From NCBI RefSeq assembly GCF_026240635.1, contig NZ_CP110848.1, forward strand, positions 2,703,501-2,767,500: DNA of 64,000 nt. The letters run 5' to 3'. Below the pieces are notes generated by a model. That model had not been told where the DNA came from and made no database searches. It worked only from the letters and a program-made list of their open reading frames with translations. A program made the position numbers and the translations under genes. The DNA comes from Trichothermofontia sichuanensis B231 (GTDB taxonomy: Bacteria; Cyanobacteriota; Cyanobacteriia; B231). Positions 11,110 through 21,165 of the stretch are shown piece after piece (position 1 is the stretch's first letter; the number at the start of each line of letters is the position of its first letter).

Positions 11110-12561
11110 GTGACTGTTCGCGTTCGTATCGCCCCTAGCCCCACTGGCAACCTCCACATCGGCACCGCCCGGACCGCTGTCTTCAATTGGCTGTTTGCCC
11201 GCCACCACGGGGGCCAGTTTATCCTACGCATCGAGGATACGGATCAGGAACGATCCCGGCCCGAATTCACCCAAAATATCCTCGATGGCCTCACCTGGCT
11301 GGGATTGACCTGGGATGAGGGTCCCTTCTTCCAGTCGCAACGGCTGGCTCTCTACGAACAGGCCGTGCGGACCTTGCTGGATAAAGGGTTGGCCTATTAC
11401 TGCTATTGCACGGAGGACGAACTGGAGGCGATGCGATCAGCCCAAAAGGCACGGGGGGAAGCACCGCGCTATGACAATCGCCATCGGCATCTGACGCCGG
11501 CGGAACAGGCAGCGTTTGTGGCACAAGGACGGCAACCGGTAGTGCGCTTCAAGATTGACGACGATCGCACAATTAGCTGGACAGACCTCGTGCGGGGGAC
11601 GGTGACTTGGCAGGGAAGTGATTTAGGCGGCGATATGGTAATTGCCCGTCGTGCCCCGGTGGGGGAAATTGGGCAGCCGCTCTACAACTTTGTCGTGGTC
11701 GTCGATGATATTGATATGGGCATGACCCACATTATTCGCGGTGAAGATCACATTGCCAATACGGCAAAACAAATTCTGCTCTATGAGGCGCTGGGGGCTG
11801 CCGTACCGCAGTTTGGCCATACGCCGTTAATCTTGAACCAAGCGGGCCAAAAGCTCTCAAAACGGGATGGGGTCACGTCAATTTCTGACTTCCGGAAAAT
11901 GGGTTACCTGCCCCAAGCCTTAGTGAATTACATGACCCTATTGGGTTGGTCGCCGCCGGACTCAACGCAGGAACGGTTTACGTTGGCGGAGGCAGCGGCA
12001 GTGTTTGGGTTCGATCGCGTCAACCGAGCGGGGGCGAAGTTTGACTGGGATAAGCTCAACTGGCTGAATGGGCAATATCTCCATGATTTACCGGTCCCTG
12101 AGTTAACGGATTTGCTGATTCCCTATTGGCAGGAGGCAGGCTATGCATTTGATCCGGTGGCCGATCGGGCTTGGTTGGAAAGGCTGGCGGCGTTGCTGGG
12201 ACCAAGCCTGAGCCGGTTGGATGAGGCGGTGGCCATGAGTCAGTTGTTCTTTAGTGAAACGGTGACCCTGGATGGGGAGGCACAAGCGCAGTTACAACAA
12301 GACGGTGCCGCGGCAGTGCTGACGGCGATCTTGGCTGCGATCGAGACCCGTGGGCTGGATGCGGAGACAGCGTCGGGGGTGTTGAAAGAGGTAACCAAAT
12401 CAACGGGCCTGAAGCGGGGGATGGTTATGCGGACACTGCGGGCGGCGTTGACGGGTGCAGTGCATGGCCCGGATTTGACCCAAGCTTGGTTGTTGTTGCA
12501 TGAGCGGGGAACCGATAGGCCGCGTTTGCAGGCAGCGTTAGCGGTGGCCCAACCTGCCTGA
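11110..12561 (+). CDS. gltX: Glutamyl-tRNA synthetase
   Basis: Class I synthetase charging tRNA-Glu, which in cyanobacteria also feeds tetrapyrrole synthesis. The N-terminus [20 protein letters not shown] holds the HIGH-like motif. The KMSKS-like loop is [10 protein letters not shown]. The C-terminal anticodon-binding region (about 330-480) includes the conserved [14 protein letters not shown] take the GTG at 11110 as start because cyanobacterial homologues begin there; the frame is also open to a GTG at 11104. The length (483) is normal. It lies 114 bp downstream of the ABC permease on the same strand. Confidence 0.95.
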   Translation: MTVRVRIAPSPTGNLHIGTARTAVFNWLFARHHGGQFILRIEDTDQERSRPEFTQNILDGLTWLGLTWDEGPFFQSQRLALYEQAVRTLLDKGLAYYCYCTEDELEAMRSAQKARGEAPRYDNRHRHLTPAEQAAFVAQGRQPVVRFKIDDDRTISWTDLVRGTVTWQGSDLGGDMVIARRAPVGEIGQPLYNFVVVVDDIDMGMTHIIRGEDHIANTAKQILLYEALGAAVPQFGHTPLILNQAGQKLSKRDGVTSISDFRKMGYLPQALVNYMTLLGWSPPDSTQERFTLAEAAAVFGFDRVNRAGAKFDWDKLNWLNGQYLHDLPVPELTDLLIPYWQEAGYAFDPVADRAWLERLAALLGPSLSRLDEAVAMSQLFFSETVTLDGEAQAQLQQDGAAAVLTAILAAIETRGLDAETASGVLKEVTKSTGLKRGMVMRTLRAALTGAVHGPDLTQAWLLLHERGTDRPRLQAALAVAQPA

Positions 12562-12574
12562 GTGCAACCAGACT

Positions 12575-15385
12575 TTATTTCATCAAGGTAGTCACCTGAT
12601 TGGGGTCAGCGAGGGGGACAACCAGGCGACTCAGGGTTCGCCCGTCCTCCAACGCATAGAAACTCAGATCGCCGCCGAGTTGGTGGAGCAGCGCCTGACA
12701 GATAGCCAGGATGAGACCGGGCAGGCGATCGATCGCCGAGGGTGCTAATAAATCTAACGAGCGACCATGCTGCAATTCAGCCAGTAGGGCGGGTTCGATC
12801 GTGCCATTATCCGTAATCGCAATTTCTAAAAACTGATCATCGATGGGTTGACACCAGATGTCTAAGCGTCCCTGAGCCGGCGATCGGCGACAGGCTGCGG
12901 CCAGCACCTCGTAAAGGATGGACTCCAACTTCACCATATCGCCAGCTACCTTAGCCCGGCTATCCAGGTTGTGGACTTGTGGCCACAGTTGGCGCTTTTT
13001 GACCAGGGAGTCAATGCGATCCATCGCCCGTCGCAGGAGGGTCGCGAGGGAAGCCGCACCTTCAGAGGTTTGCAACTGCCACTGTTCATGCCGCAGTAAG
13101 GGCAACATGCTATTGATAGCAATCCCGAACTGACGTAGGGTTTGCTCAAAGTGGAGATCGGCTGGGATCTTCCCCTGATCAAATAGGCGCTGGAGGCGTT
13201 GGGTCGCAGCACCTACCATTTTGTAAAACTCTTCCAACTGGCGGTTTTTATACCAGTTCAGTTGTTGCAGGGCACTGCGCTGGGCTTGAAAGACATCGAT
13301 CAGCACCAGGGCACGCCGGGACCAGGCCAGTTGGTTCGCCAGCGTCAAGAGGGCGTGTTGATCGCGATCGCGCCAGAAGCGCTCAGGACCATCCGCCACG
13401 ACCACAATTCCCGTCGCCTCATGGCCTGCTGCCGTCCGTAACGCGGTTCCCAGCAATTGTCCAATGCCGGTGGCACTCAACCATTGCCGCGATTCTGCCG
13501 GTAAATCGCCCACGTGGAGGGGCAGGGTCGTCTCACTTTGCAATAACCACTGCACCAGGGCATCCTGATACAGCAAAATCACACTGTCCTGGTGAATCGC
13601 AAAATTCTTGTTCTGGGCAGAGATCGCCGCAATCCGAGCGACCTGATCGCTGGGAGACCAGGTGACTAGCACCACTAGGGGCACATTTAAACTTTGGGCA
13701 ATGTTATGCACGGCGGTTTGCTCCAGCACCGTGATTTGCCCTGCTTGCCGAATTTCTGCCAGACCGCGATCGAGGGCCTGGTAGTGTTTTTGCATCTGCT
13801 CCGTTTGCTGTTGCAGACGGAATTGTTGGAAAATGACGCCCAACTGTTGGGCCGCCGATTGTAACAATTCGCGATCCGCCTGACTCCAGGTGCTATGACT
13901 TTCCCGCGCCACCAGCACAACCCCAGCCAAGGGTTGCTGCCCTGGTGCCATGTTGCAGACCAAGAGCGAGTTCAGATCCACCTCTTGCAGATCCGGTCGC
14001 CAAGTAAACAGTCGCAAGTCTGCCGTCAGGTTTTCGATCGCCACCGCCGTTTCTGCCTGTTCCAGCATTTTCCAGTCCACCTCACTGAGACCGGGTAAGA
14101 CGGAGGGCAGGGGGCGACGACTTTTGGCGTGGTGTTGATAGGCAATGGTAAATTCGCCGGTTTCCGCGTCGGCCTCGATCAGGGCAAAGCGTTCTGCTTG
14201 CAGGCGTTTACAGAGTTGCTCAGCCGTTTGGGTGAGGGACTTGTGCCAATCCCGCTCACTGTAGATGGCACGGGCAATCCCCGCCAGCAAGAGCTGATCG
14301 TTGCGAATGGTTTGGATGGTAGTTTCGATCGCTTCCAGGGGAGCCAAGAGGGAAATCACATGCGTCACCCCTTGGACAAAGGTCTTTTCCGCCTCATCCC
14401 AAATGCGGGCTTCGGTGGTTTTGACCAACAGAAATCCTCGCAGTTCACCCGCCCCCAGAATTGGGGCTGCCAACAGCGATCGCGCTTGGAATTCCCGCAG
14501 CAGCCGGGCGGTTAGATCCGCCTTAAAGGGGCTGTAGGCATCCCCGATCGCCACCAGCCGATTGGCATTCAACGCCTCGTAAAAGTTCCACACTGCCGTT
14601 GCTTCGAAGCCCTCCCCCTGACCATCAGAGGAAAAACGGGCCGCTCGTTTAGCGGGATATCCCAAGCGCAGTTGGAAGCGTTGGGGCAGGGGATCATACC
14701 AGTAGATTTCTGTGCGCGTGGGGGTTAGATGGCGATGTGTGGTTTCAACGATCGCCGTTAGTCGTTGGTTGATGTCCGTTGACGCCTGGGCCTGTTGCAG
14801 CAGGTTGGGCCAGACATCCTCAGTCGAGGATTTTGTCGCCGATCGCAGTTGGTGTTGGCTGAGCATGACCCGGTGGATCGCTGCCCCTAACTCCCCTAGC
14901 ACGATCTCAAGCTGGGCCTTTTCACCCTCCCGCAGCGAGAAGCCCCAATGGGAAGCCCCCAGAATCATTAACCCCAGGCACAAATCCTTTTGACGGATCG
15001 GCAGGATCAGGCACCCCTGCACCCGCCAATGTTTGGCCATTTGTGCCCATTCCCCAGCCCGAACCTCGGCCCCCAGATCAGGAAGCGTCAGCGGCTGCAT
15101 CTGGATCAGGACCTCTTCGAGGCGATCGCCGGCGCTCAGACTCAGCGATCGCGTCAGAAAGCTACTATCCTTGCCCGGCACTTTGCCGCCTTTGCCGATT
15201 AGACAGTGTTTTTTGCGATCGTAGAGGCCAATCCAGATCAAGCTGTAGTCCAACGTAGCCTTAAAATAGCTCAGGGTCGCTGCGACTAATGGATCAATCT
15301 CTTCTGCCTCACGAAAAACCTGGAGCACTTTGGCCAGGTTCGCCAGGGATGGGTTACGGTTAACTGATTCAGTTGCTTGCGTCAT
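12575..15385 (-). CDS. Multi-GAF sensor protein with C-terminal histidine-kinase-like ATPase region
   Basis: Large cytoplasmic protein (936 residues). Four consecutive GAF-like units can be followed, at about 20-165, 190-355, 375-530 and 550-700, each with the alternating LxxPI/ILGAG/VVxAxxxxxW pattern of the fold. After a helical linker, residues about 760-930 resemble a HATPase_c domain with a weak N-box (LESILYEVLAAACRRSP), ITDNGTIEP and LAICQALLHQLGGDL. I cannot find a clear phospho-acceptor H-box, so kinase activity is doubtful. There is no conserved bilin-binding Cys context that I recognise. The frame is open back to a TTG at 15517, but the ATG at 15385, preceded by CCAGGAG, begins the family-like sequence. 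It is divergent from pyrD. Confidence 0.8.
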   Translation of the reverse strand: MTQATESVNRNPSLANLAKVLQVFREAEEIDPLVAATLSYFKATLDYSLIWIGLYDRKKHCLIGKGGKVPGKDSSFLTRSLSLSAGDRLEEVLIQMQPLTLPDLGAEVRAGEWAQMAKHWRVQGCLILPIRQKDLCLGLMILGASHWGFSLREGEKAQLEIVLGELGAAIHRVMLSQHQLRSATKSSTEDVWPNLLQQAQASTDINQRLTAIVETTHRHLTPTRTEIYWYDPLPQRFQLRLGYPAKRAARFSSDGQGEGFEATAVWNFYEALNANRLVAIGDAYSPFKADLTARLLREFQARSLLAAPILGAGELRGFLLVKTTEARIWDEAEKTFVQGVTHVISLLAPLEAIETTIQTIRNDQLLLAGIARAIYSERDWHKSLTQTAEQLCKRLQAERFALIEADAETGEFTIAYQHHAKSRRPLPSVLPGLSEVDWKMLEQAETAVAIENLTADLRLFTWRPDLQEVDLNSLLVCNMAPGQQPLAGVVLVARESHSTWSQADRELLQSAAQQLGVIFQQFRLQQQTEQMQKHYQALDRGLAEIRQAGQITVLEQTAVHNIAQSLNVPLVVLVTWSPSDQVARIAAISAQNKNFAIHQDSVILLYQDALVQWLLQSETTLPLHVGDLPAESRQWLSATGIGQLLGTALRTAAGHEATGIVVVADGPERFWRDRDQHALLTLANQLAWSRRALVLIDVFQAQRSALQQLNWYKNRQLEEFYKMVGAATQRLQRLFDQGKIPADLHFEQTLRQFGIAINSMLPLLRHEQWQLQTSEGAASLATLLRRAMDRIDSLVKKRQLWPQVHNLDSRAKVAGDMVKLESILYEVLAAACRRSPAQGRLDIWCQPIDDQFLEIAITDNGTIEPALLAELQHGRSLDLLAPSAIDRLPGLILAICQALLHQLGGDLSFYALEDGRTLSRLVVPLADPNQVTTLMK

Positions 15386-15773
15386 CTCCTGGAACCCTGC
15401 GTCCTGCCAACGAGCTAGCACTAAGTTGGGCACGATACTAACGCGATCCTGAACACCCTGATGGTTGTCTGTTCCACCCCATCCGTGCCCAGCAGTGCGG
15501 ACAGGACCAGTTGCCAATCGCTGGGGAGATCGGCGATCCTGACGATCGGCCCACGCGCTTTTATCATCTAGCCTAAAGCGTGTTTTTAAAGTTGGTTAGG
15601 GTAGTAATCGGGATTTTTCTAAACTTTAAACTGTAAACCTCGTTCGTGCAGCCTCGCCAGCGGCGCAGTGTGCCTCGCTAGAGACCGCAACCCGTCGCTG
15701 ACAGTCGCTGACAGTTCAGTTGCCAGTTTAAAGTAGCTGACGGTCGCAATCATGGTATTTTGGGAGTCCTGTG

Positions 15774-16919
15774 GTGGATTTGTACAAGGCTGGCCTACGT
15801 CCCCTCCTTTTTTCTGGCTTAAATGTCGATCCGGAGTGGATACACGAGCGACTAATCCATACTCTGGCCAAGCTCGATCAACCGCACCCTTCCCCACTGC
15901 TGCGCCCAGCCTACGCATGGGCCAAGCGCACCTTTGCGGTTGCGGATACCCGTCTATCCCAGTCCCTCTGGCAGTTACATTTTCCGAATCCCCTTGGTTT
16001 AGCGGCGGGGTTTGACAAGGATGGACAAGCGTTGGGGATCTGGCCCCAGATCGGCTTTGGCTTCGCGGAAGTGGGAACGGTAACCTTCCATGCCCAACCG
16101 GGTAACCCCCAACCCCGTCTATTTCGTCTCATCGCGGATGAAGCGATCCTGAACCGCATGGGTTTTAACAATCAGGGAGCCGCCGCCCTGGCGACCCGCC
16201 TGCAAGCCTATCGTGAACAGCAGACGCGCAGGGCAGATGTTTCCCATCCCCCGATCGGCGTTAATTTTGGTAAATCCAAGCAAACGGATCTCGCCGACGC
16301 GATCGCCGACTATCTGGGTAGTTTTGAGCGTCTCCAACCCTGGGGCGATTACTTCGTCGTCAATGTTTCCTCGCCCAATACCCCCGGCCTGCGATCGCTG
16401 CAAATGGCGGACCAACTGGGTCCCCTCTTAGCGGCCCTGCAGCAAGCCAACTTGCTGGGCAAACCCCTACTCCTGAAAATTGCCCCCGACCTCAGTTGGG
16501 ATGACATCACCGCTATCCTCGACCTCGCCCAGCAGCATCACCTTGCCGGCATTATTGCCACTAACACCACGATCACCCGCGAGGGACTGCGGACTCAGGT
16601 CCTGCCCCGCACCGGCAATCCTATTACGGCGGAAGCTGGCGGCATCAGTGGGGCACCCCTACGGGCGCGATCGACCGAGATTATCCGATTTATCTACCGA
16701 CACACCCAGGGCCGATTACCTATTATTGGCGTGGGGGGTATCTTCACCGCTGCCGATGCCTGGGAGAAAATCACCGCCGGGGCCAGCCTAATCCAGGTCT
16801 ATACGGGTCTGGTCTATGAGGGACCCGGTCTCATCCGGCGCGTCCTCCAAGGACTGTTAGACCAACTCGACGCCCACCAGTTACCCACGATCGCTGCCGC
16901 TGTTGGCCTCCACGCATGA
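15774..16919 (+). CDS. pyrD: Dihydroorotate dehydrogenase (quinone), class 2
   Basis: Oxidises dihydroorotate to orotate with a membrane quinone in pyrimidine synthesis. The N-terminal helical quinone-binding extension (MDLYKAGLRPLLF) marks class 2. The FMN domain shows FPNPLGLAAGFDKDG, LFRLIADEAILNRMGFNN, VNVSSPNTPGLRSLQ (catalytic Ser) and GVGGIFTAADAWEKITAGAS. The GTG at 15774 follows GGGAG with 7 nt spacing; an adjacent GTG at 15771 is the alternative. Its TGA overlaps the ATG of holB (ATGA), indicating translational coupling. Confidence 0.95.
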   Translation: MDLYKAGLRPLLFSGLNVDPEWIHERLIHTLAKLDQPHPSPLLRPAYAWAKRTFAVADTRLSQSLWQLHFPNPLGLAAGFDKDGQALGIWPQIGFGFAEVGTVTFHAQPGNPQPRLFRLIADEAILNRMGFNNQGAAALATRLQAYREQQTRRADVSHPPIGVNFGKSKQTDLADAIADYLGSFERLQPWGDYFVVNVSSPNTPGLRSLQMADQLGPLLAALQQANLLGKPLLLKIAPDLSWDDITAILDLAQQHHLAGIIATNTTITREGLRTQVLPRTGNPITAEAGGISGAPLRARSTEIIRFIYRHTQGRLPIIGVGGIFTAADAWEKITAGASLIQVYTGLVYEGPGLIRRVLQGLLDQLDAHQLPTIAAAVGLHA

Positions 16920-17959
16920 CCCCTTTCCAACCTCTGCGCGGTCAACCCCAAGCCGTCGAACTGCTCACCCAGGCAGTCCGGAAAAACCGCATTGCTCCCG
17001 CCTATCTGTTTGTGGGGCCTGATGGGGTGGGCCGCAGCTTGGCCGCCCGTTGCTTTGCGGAACTCCTCCTAGCTCCCTCGCTCACCCCACCTGATGCGAC
17101 AGGGGCAGGTTCACAACTGCCATCGGTTGCTGGGGAAACTCAGCGTTCAACCTGCGCCGACAGGGTCCTGCGGCAACGAATCGCCCAAGGGAACCACCCT
17201 GACCTACTCTGGGTTGAACCCACCTATTGGCATCAGGGGAAACGGTTATCGACCCAGGAAGCGATCGCCACGGGGATAAAGCGCAAGGCTCCGCCCCAAA
17301 TTCGCCTGGAACAGATCCGGGAAGTGTCCCAATTCCTGAGTCGGGCACCCTTGAACGCCCCACGCTCGGTGGTGGTGATCGAACAGGCGGAAACGATGGC
17401 CGAGGCTGCCGCCAATGGTTTGTTGAAAACCCTAGAGGAACCGGGACAGGCCACCCTGATTTTGCTGGCCCCTTCCCTGGATGCCCTCTTGCCAACGCTA
17501 GTCTCTCGCTGTCAGCGCATCCCGTTCTATCGCCTAGCCCCTGATGACCTCGCCCAGGTATTAGTTCAGGTGGGTTATGGAGACCTGGTCCAATCTGCCC
17601 CAACAGCCGCAATGGCGAATGCCTACGCCTTGGTGTTGGCAATGGCCCAGGGCAGTCCGGGGGCGGCGATCGCCCACTACGAACAACTGCAAAGGATGCC
17701 CTCCGATCTCCTACAAGCCTTGCAATCGCCGCCGCGATCGCTGCGGGAGGCCCTCGACCTTGCCCGCCAGATTAGCCAAACGTTGGAGAGTGAACAACAG
17801 TATTGGCTGCTCGACTATCTCCAGCACTGTTATTGGCAACCCCAAGTTGGGTATGATCCCACCCCCCTCCTCCTCACCCTGGAAAAGGCGAAAATGGCAC
17901 TCCGTAGCTACGTCCAGCCGCGTTTGGTGTGGGAAGTCACCCTGATGCAGTTGTGCTGA
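16916..17959 (+). CDS. holB: DNA polymerase III delta' subunit
   Basis: Clamp-loader subunit of the replicative polymerase, 347 residues. It begins with FQPLRGQPQAVELLTQAV and YLFVGPDGVGRSLAA. The Walker A lysine position is Arg (GPDGVGRS), consistent with delta' not hydrolysing ATP. Further family blocks are APRSVVVIEQAETMAEAAAN, LLKTLEEPGQATLILL and the SRC motif in LVSRCQRIPF. The start overlaps the pyrD stop by 4 bp, so the two are probably one operon. The stop at 17959 is 17 bp from the convergent response-regulator gene. Confidence 0.92.
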   Translation: MTPFQPLRGQPQAVELLTQAVRKNRIAPAYLFVGPDGVGRSLAARCFAELLLAPSLTPPDATGAGSQLPSVAGETQRSTCADRVLRQRIAQGNHPDLLWVEPTYWHQGKRLSTQEAIATGIKRKAPPQIRLEQIREVSQFLSRAPLNAPRSVVVIEQAETMAEAAANGLLKTLEEPGQATLILLAPSLDALLPTLVSRCQRIPFYRLAPDDLAQVLVQVGYGDLVQSAPTAAMANAYALVLAMAQGSPGAAIAHYEQLQRMPSDLLQALQSPPRSLREALDLARQISQTLESEQQYWLLDYLQHCYWQPQVGYDPTPLLLTLEKAKMALRSYVQPRLVWEVTLMQLC

Positions 17960-17976
17960 GCCGGCCCCAAAACCAA

Positions 17977-18645
17977 TCAGCGGACCAGATGGTTATCGAT
18001 CGCGAAGCGAACCAGTTCTGCCCGATTGCTGGTATTAGACTTCCGCAGGAGGCTGCTCACGTGTTTTTCGACCGTGCGCGGGCTGAGGTGTAGCTGTTCT
18101 CCGATCTGGCTATTTGAGAGTCCTTCAGCCAACAGGTGCAACACATCCTGCTCCCGTGGGGTGAGAGCGACCTCTTCGGCTGTCGGTTTGGCTATCGCTC
18201 GATCACCCCCACTCGTTGGAGGTGACTCGACCTCTGCCGATTTCAGATGGGTACGCCACTCCGTCTGGATCAGCTGGGTTCGCTCCATCAGGTTGCGGAC
18301 AACCGCCCCCAATTCGCTGAGATCAAAGGGTTTCGGCAAGTAAATATCACAGCCCAGTTGATACCCCTGGATCCGTTCCTTAGTCGTAGAGTGGGCCGTG
18401 AGGAAGATGACCGGGAGTAGCCGAAAATGGGGCTGTTGCCGCACCCTTTTCACCAATTCAAACCCATCCATGTGGGGCATGGCCACATCCGTGATCAGGA
18501 GGTGGGGAAGATAGTCTTTCAAAATTTGCAGCGCTTCACGGCCATTGGTCGCTGACACAACCGAATAGCCAGCCTGCTCCAGGTAGTCACTGATGGTCAG
18601 ACGGGTCCCTGGATCATCCTCAGCAACCAGGATTAGCAAGGGCAT
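17977..18645 (-). CDS. NarL/LuxR-type response regulator, Ycf29-like
   Basis: Transcription factor with an N-terminal receiver (about 1-125) and a C-terminal LuxR-type helix-turn-helix (about 155-222). The receiver has the acidic pair EDD, the phosphorylation site in LLITDVAMPHMDG, and a switch Lys in YLPKPFD. The HTH reads LTPREQDVLHLLAEGLSNSQ then IGEQLHLSPRTVEKHVSSLL. The layout and sequence resemble cyanobacterial Ycf29 proteins, from memory of the family rather than a search. There is no sensor kinase next to it. Confidence 0.9.
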   Translation of the reverse strand: MPLLILVAEDDPGTRLTISDYLEQAGYSVVSATNGREALQILKDYLPHLLITDVAMPHMDGFELVKRVRQQPHFRLLPVIFLTAHSTTKERIQGYQLGCDIYLPKPFDLSELGAVVRNLMERTQLIQTEWRTHLKSAEVESPPTSGGDRAIAKPTAEEVALTPREQDVLHLLAEGLSNSQIGEQLHLSPRTVEKHVSSLLRKSNTSNRAELVRFAIDNHLVR

Positions 18646-18959
18646 GGAAAACGAGTCACAGAGACATAGGATGTGTTGTAAATTTTAGTTAAAATCCTGG
18701 TTTGTCAAACCAATGTTTATCAAAACTATTTAGTCTTTTTAACTTAAAGTTGGCCCAAACATTAGGGAGCCGCGATTTTGCCGTCTGGTTTGATGCCATC
18801 CGGTTAATCCCAGCATGATTGCGACTTCCCCTGCCAACATCCTAGACCATTGCACCGGGATCAGATGCGCCAAATTCGCCTGTCTTCACCGCATACCTGC
18901 CACTATCCCCCCTCGGTTGGGCGAGTGAGCGGAGACTTCGATGCTCCTGCGATCGCACC
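18646..18959. other. 314-bp intergenic region
   Basis: Holds the promoter of the minus-strand response regulator. The part beside it (18670-18760) is AT-rich, with runs such as TTTTAGTTAAAATCC and CTATTTAGTCTTTTTAAC. I see no RNA gene or ORF. Confidence 0.5.
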
Positions 18960-19343
18960 TTAGAGACTCTCCAGATAGGTCAGCAGGTCGGCCATCTCTT
19001 GGGGATTGGGTTGAAACTTGGGCATGGGTGGGGTTTCACCGCTGATTACCTGGCGAATCAGCGCCGCCTGGGTCTTACGATCGGCGATGTGCCTTAAGCT
19101 AGGACCCACAAACCCGTCAGCCATCGAACCATGACAACCCGCACAGTTGATCTGAAAAATCATGGCTCCTTGCTCGCGATCGCCTTGGAGTCGCAACACA
19201 CTTTGAATGTAGGGGTCGGCTGTTTCTAGCTGATGCAGGCCCAATACAATCGCCAAAATGAGGCCTCCGATCGCTAACAGGATCGTGGCAATCCGCTGAA
19301 TGGGGACATCCCCGCACACGTTGATTGTCTGTTGTTCGTCCAA
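18960..19343 (-). CDS. Membrane-anchored class I cytochrome c
   Basis: Small c-type cytochrome. A hydrophobic anchor (about residues 17-37, IATILLAIGGLILAIVLGL) leads into a haem domain with the CXXCH motif INCAGCHG and a likely Met axial ligand in ETPPMPKF. I place the start at TTG 19343 because GGAG lies 5 nt upstream and the resulting 127 residues resemble cyanobacterial homologues. In-frame ATG 19391 and GTG 19442 are alternatives. It faces away from petG, suggesting a shared divergent control region and a thylakoid electron-transfer role, but the redox partner is unknown. Confidence 0.82.
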   Translation of the reverse strand: MDEQQTINVCGDVPIQRIATILLAIGGLILAIVLGLHQLETADPYIQSVLRLQGDREQGAMIFQINCAGCHGSMADGFVGPSLRHIADRKTQAALIRQVISGETPPMPKFQPNPQEMADLLTYLESL

Positions 19344-19593
19344 ACTGTCTCCAGCTAGCTGCCTCGCCAAGCGACTTTTAATTATAAGCATTTGTACAAA
19401 AAACTTCTTAATTTCATCCTCTACTCTAAAGATTTGTTGCACTATCGTCAGCCGTGGGAGAGGGGAGGGGTTGGCGATCGCATCAAGTACAGGATTGCGG
19501 CGAGCGGGATTCCGCCCAAGGGCGCGGCGATCGGGGTATGCTGATCACAGATAATGTGTGTTGTTTTGTATCGAGGCCCCGGAGGCACTTCTC

Positions 19594-19707
19594 ATGGTTG
19601 AACCCCTACTCTCTGGCATTGTGCTTGGCTTGATTCCCATCACCCTGGCGGGCTTATTCGTTGCGGCTTACCTCCAGTACCGTCGGGGCAACCAACTCGG
19701 CCTATAA
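19594..19707 (+). CDS. petG: Cytochrome b6f complex subunit 5 (PetG)
   Basis: A 37-residue single-helix subunit needed for assembly and stability of the cytochrome b6f complex in the thylakoid. The translation begins [20 protein letters not shown] and ends [10 protein letters not shown], close to identical with PetG of other cyanobacteria and plastids. A strong ribosome-binding site, GGAGG at 19581-19585, sits 8 nt before the ATG. It is divergent from the cytochrome c gene, with about 250 bp between the starts. Confidence 0.97.
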   Translation: MVEPLLSGIVLGLIPITLAGLFVAAYLQYRRGNQLGL

Positions 19708-19973
19708 GCAGGTTAGAGACGACCCCATAGAATCAGGGGATGGGCAGGGATGGGCGGCTCGCCCGTCCTAGTCTAGCCTCGCCTGGGAGTGGCAGGTTCA
19801 GAGGTCGGCGCATCAACTCGATCAATCTTCTGAACAAACCGCATCGAGGCCGTTCCCCACTGGACGACAGGTTGGCATCCCAAGAGACCAGCCCGATGCC
19901 ACCGTTCGGATATCGACCCCAACTGGCTTGCGATCGCAGGCTTCCAGTTACCTCAGCCCCTCTCTTGCAGGTT

Positions 19974-20039
19974 CCTCTCCCCCTCTGGGAGAGGGGTTGG
20001 GGGTGAGGGGGCTGTTTCAGCCTAAATGGCAATAAGTGT
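19974..20039 (-). repeat. R1 interspersed element, partial reverse copy
   Basis: The reverse complement gives the left part of R1: TTGCCATTTAGGCTGAAACAG, then CCCCCTCACCCCCAACCCCTC and the start of the palindrome. The terminal TATAGTCA and the whole right half are missing. It lies in the 379-bp region between petG and the minus-strand gene ending at 20086; nothing else was recognised there. Confidence 0.8.
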
Positions 20040-20085
20040 ATCTTTTGGGGAACATATTGGGGACAGACTGGGTCGTAAGGTATCC

Positions 20086-21165
20086 CTAATCATTGTCAAT
20101 ATCCGGGGCATCCATTTCCTCGGTGAGCATTTGCAGGCGGATTGTCCGTTGCGCAAGCGCGGTGGTTGTGGGATCGCCCCCAACTCCTAGTTGCACTTCA
20201 ATCACGCTGCCGGTGAGTTTTCCTAAACACTGAACCAGACGCCGCAGGTGGGGGGTACTCACGCCGCTGTCAACATAGAGGCGATCGCTGAGGCGATTGA
20301 GCCGCTTCCAGGCCGTGTAGAGCTTGCCGATCGCCTGCTCCACTTGGCTGGCCTGGGTGACCACATCGGCAGCGATATTGAGAATGCCTAATCGTAAGGC
20401 TTCCTCGAACGCCGTTTCCAAATCAATATCGGCGTCATTGAGGGTCTGCACCTGACTGGCAGCGTTGAGGTATTTGGCTAACGACCGCGCTTCACTGGTC
20501 ACTTGCTTGAGGGTATCCAGATCGGGATTGGCCCGCATTTCATGCTGGAAACTAGCCTGGTGGGAGGCCGGAAGTTTTTCTAACTCGCGCACCAGCGGGG
20601 CCAAGTAGCGGGTGGGGATGGTATGGTCAGCAGCCTTTTCCCGCACTTCCACCGGCAGCAAATCTGAAGTCATGGCAGTCCATTCGTCCGACAATTGCCG
20701 CACCTCCCGCCGAGTTACCCGTTCCCCCCGATGGGCCGCTTCACTCACCAACTGCTGCACTTCTGGCGATGCGTGGGCTGCTTCAATAAACGCCCGTTTG
20801 CTGAATTGGTTAATATCTTCTGGCTCTAGATGGCCCGTTTCCAGCAGGGTATCGGCACTGTTGGCCAGTTCGATCCAGTGGTATGCCTGACTTTTGCTAA
20901 TCTCCCGCTCCTTCAGCCAGTTGAGAAACCCCGTCCCACGCTGGTCGCCTCGCTGTTTTTCGCGATCGCGCACCACCCGCAGAATTCGTCCGCGCCAGAT
21001 ATCCGTTTGCAGATCAAAGCGATCGCACACCTGCCAAGCCCGATCAACCTGCTGCTGGAATTCCCCATCCGGTAGCTGCTCGTCCTCTGGATCCGGTAAC
21101 TGGAAGTTGAGGGGATAAGGGTCCAGATCCGCCGTTAAGGGGCCTGTGACAGCTATAGCTGGCAT
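20086..21165 (-). CDS. Conserved hypothetical protein with HTH-like segment, function unknown
   Basis: I do not recognise a named function. The 359-residue protein (from the ATG at 21165) is acidic at the N-terminus. It then has a helix-rich part (about 55-150) containing GFLNWLKEREISKSQAYHWI, which resembles a helix-turn-helix of the DUF3102/ParB-like sort, followed by long charged helices and a Ser/Thr-rich end. No membrane segment is present. The frame is open to an ATG at 21294 with a better Shine-Dalgarno (AGGGCGAG) but an N-terminus that looks non-coding. It is divergent from the NTRC gene, the two starts being under 200 bp apart. A DNA-binding role is inference only. Confidence 0.7.
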   Translation of the reverse strand: MPAIAVTGPLTADLDPYPLNFQLPDPEDEQLPDGEFQQQVDRAWQVCDRFDLQTDIWRGRILRVVRDREKQRGDQRGTGFLNWLKEREISKSQAYHWIELANSADTLLETGHLEPEDINQFSKRAFIEAAHASPEVQQLVSEAAHRGERVTRREVRQLSDEWTAMTSDLLPVEVREKAADHTIPTRYLAPLVRELEKLPASHQASFQHEMRANPDLDTLKQVTSEARSLAKYLNAASQVQTLNDADIDLETAFEEALRLGILNIAADVVTQASQVEQAIGKLYTAWKRLNRLSDRLYVDSGVSTPHLRRLVQCLGKLTGSVIEVQLGVGGDPTTTALAQRTIRLQMLTEEMDAPDIDND

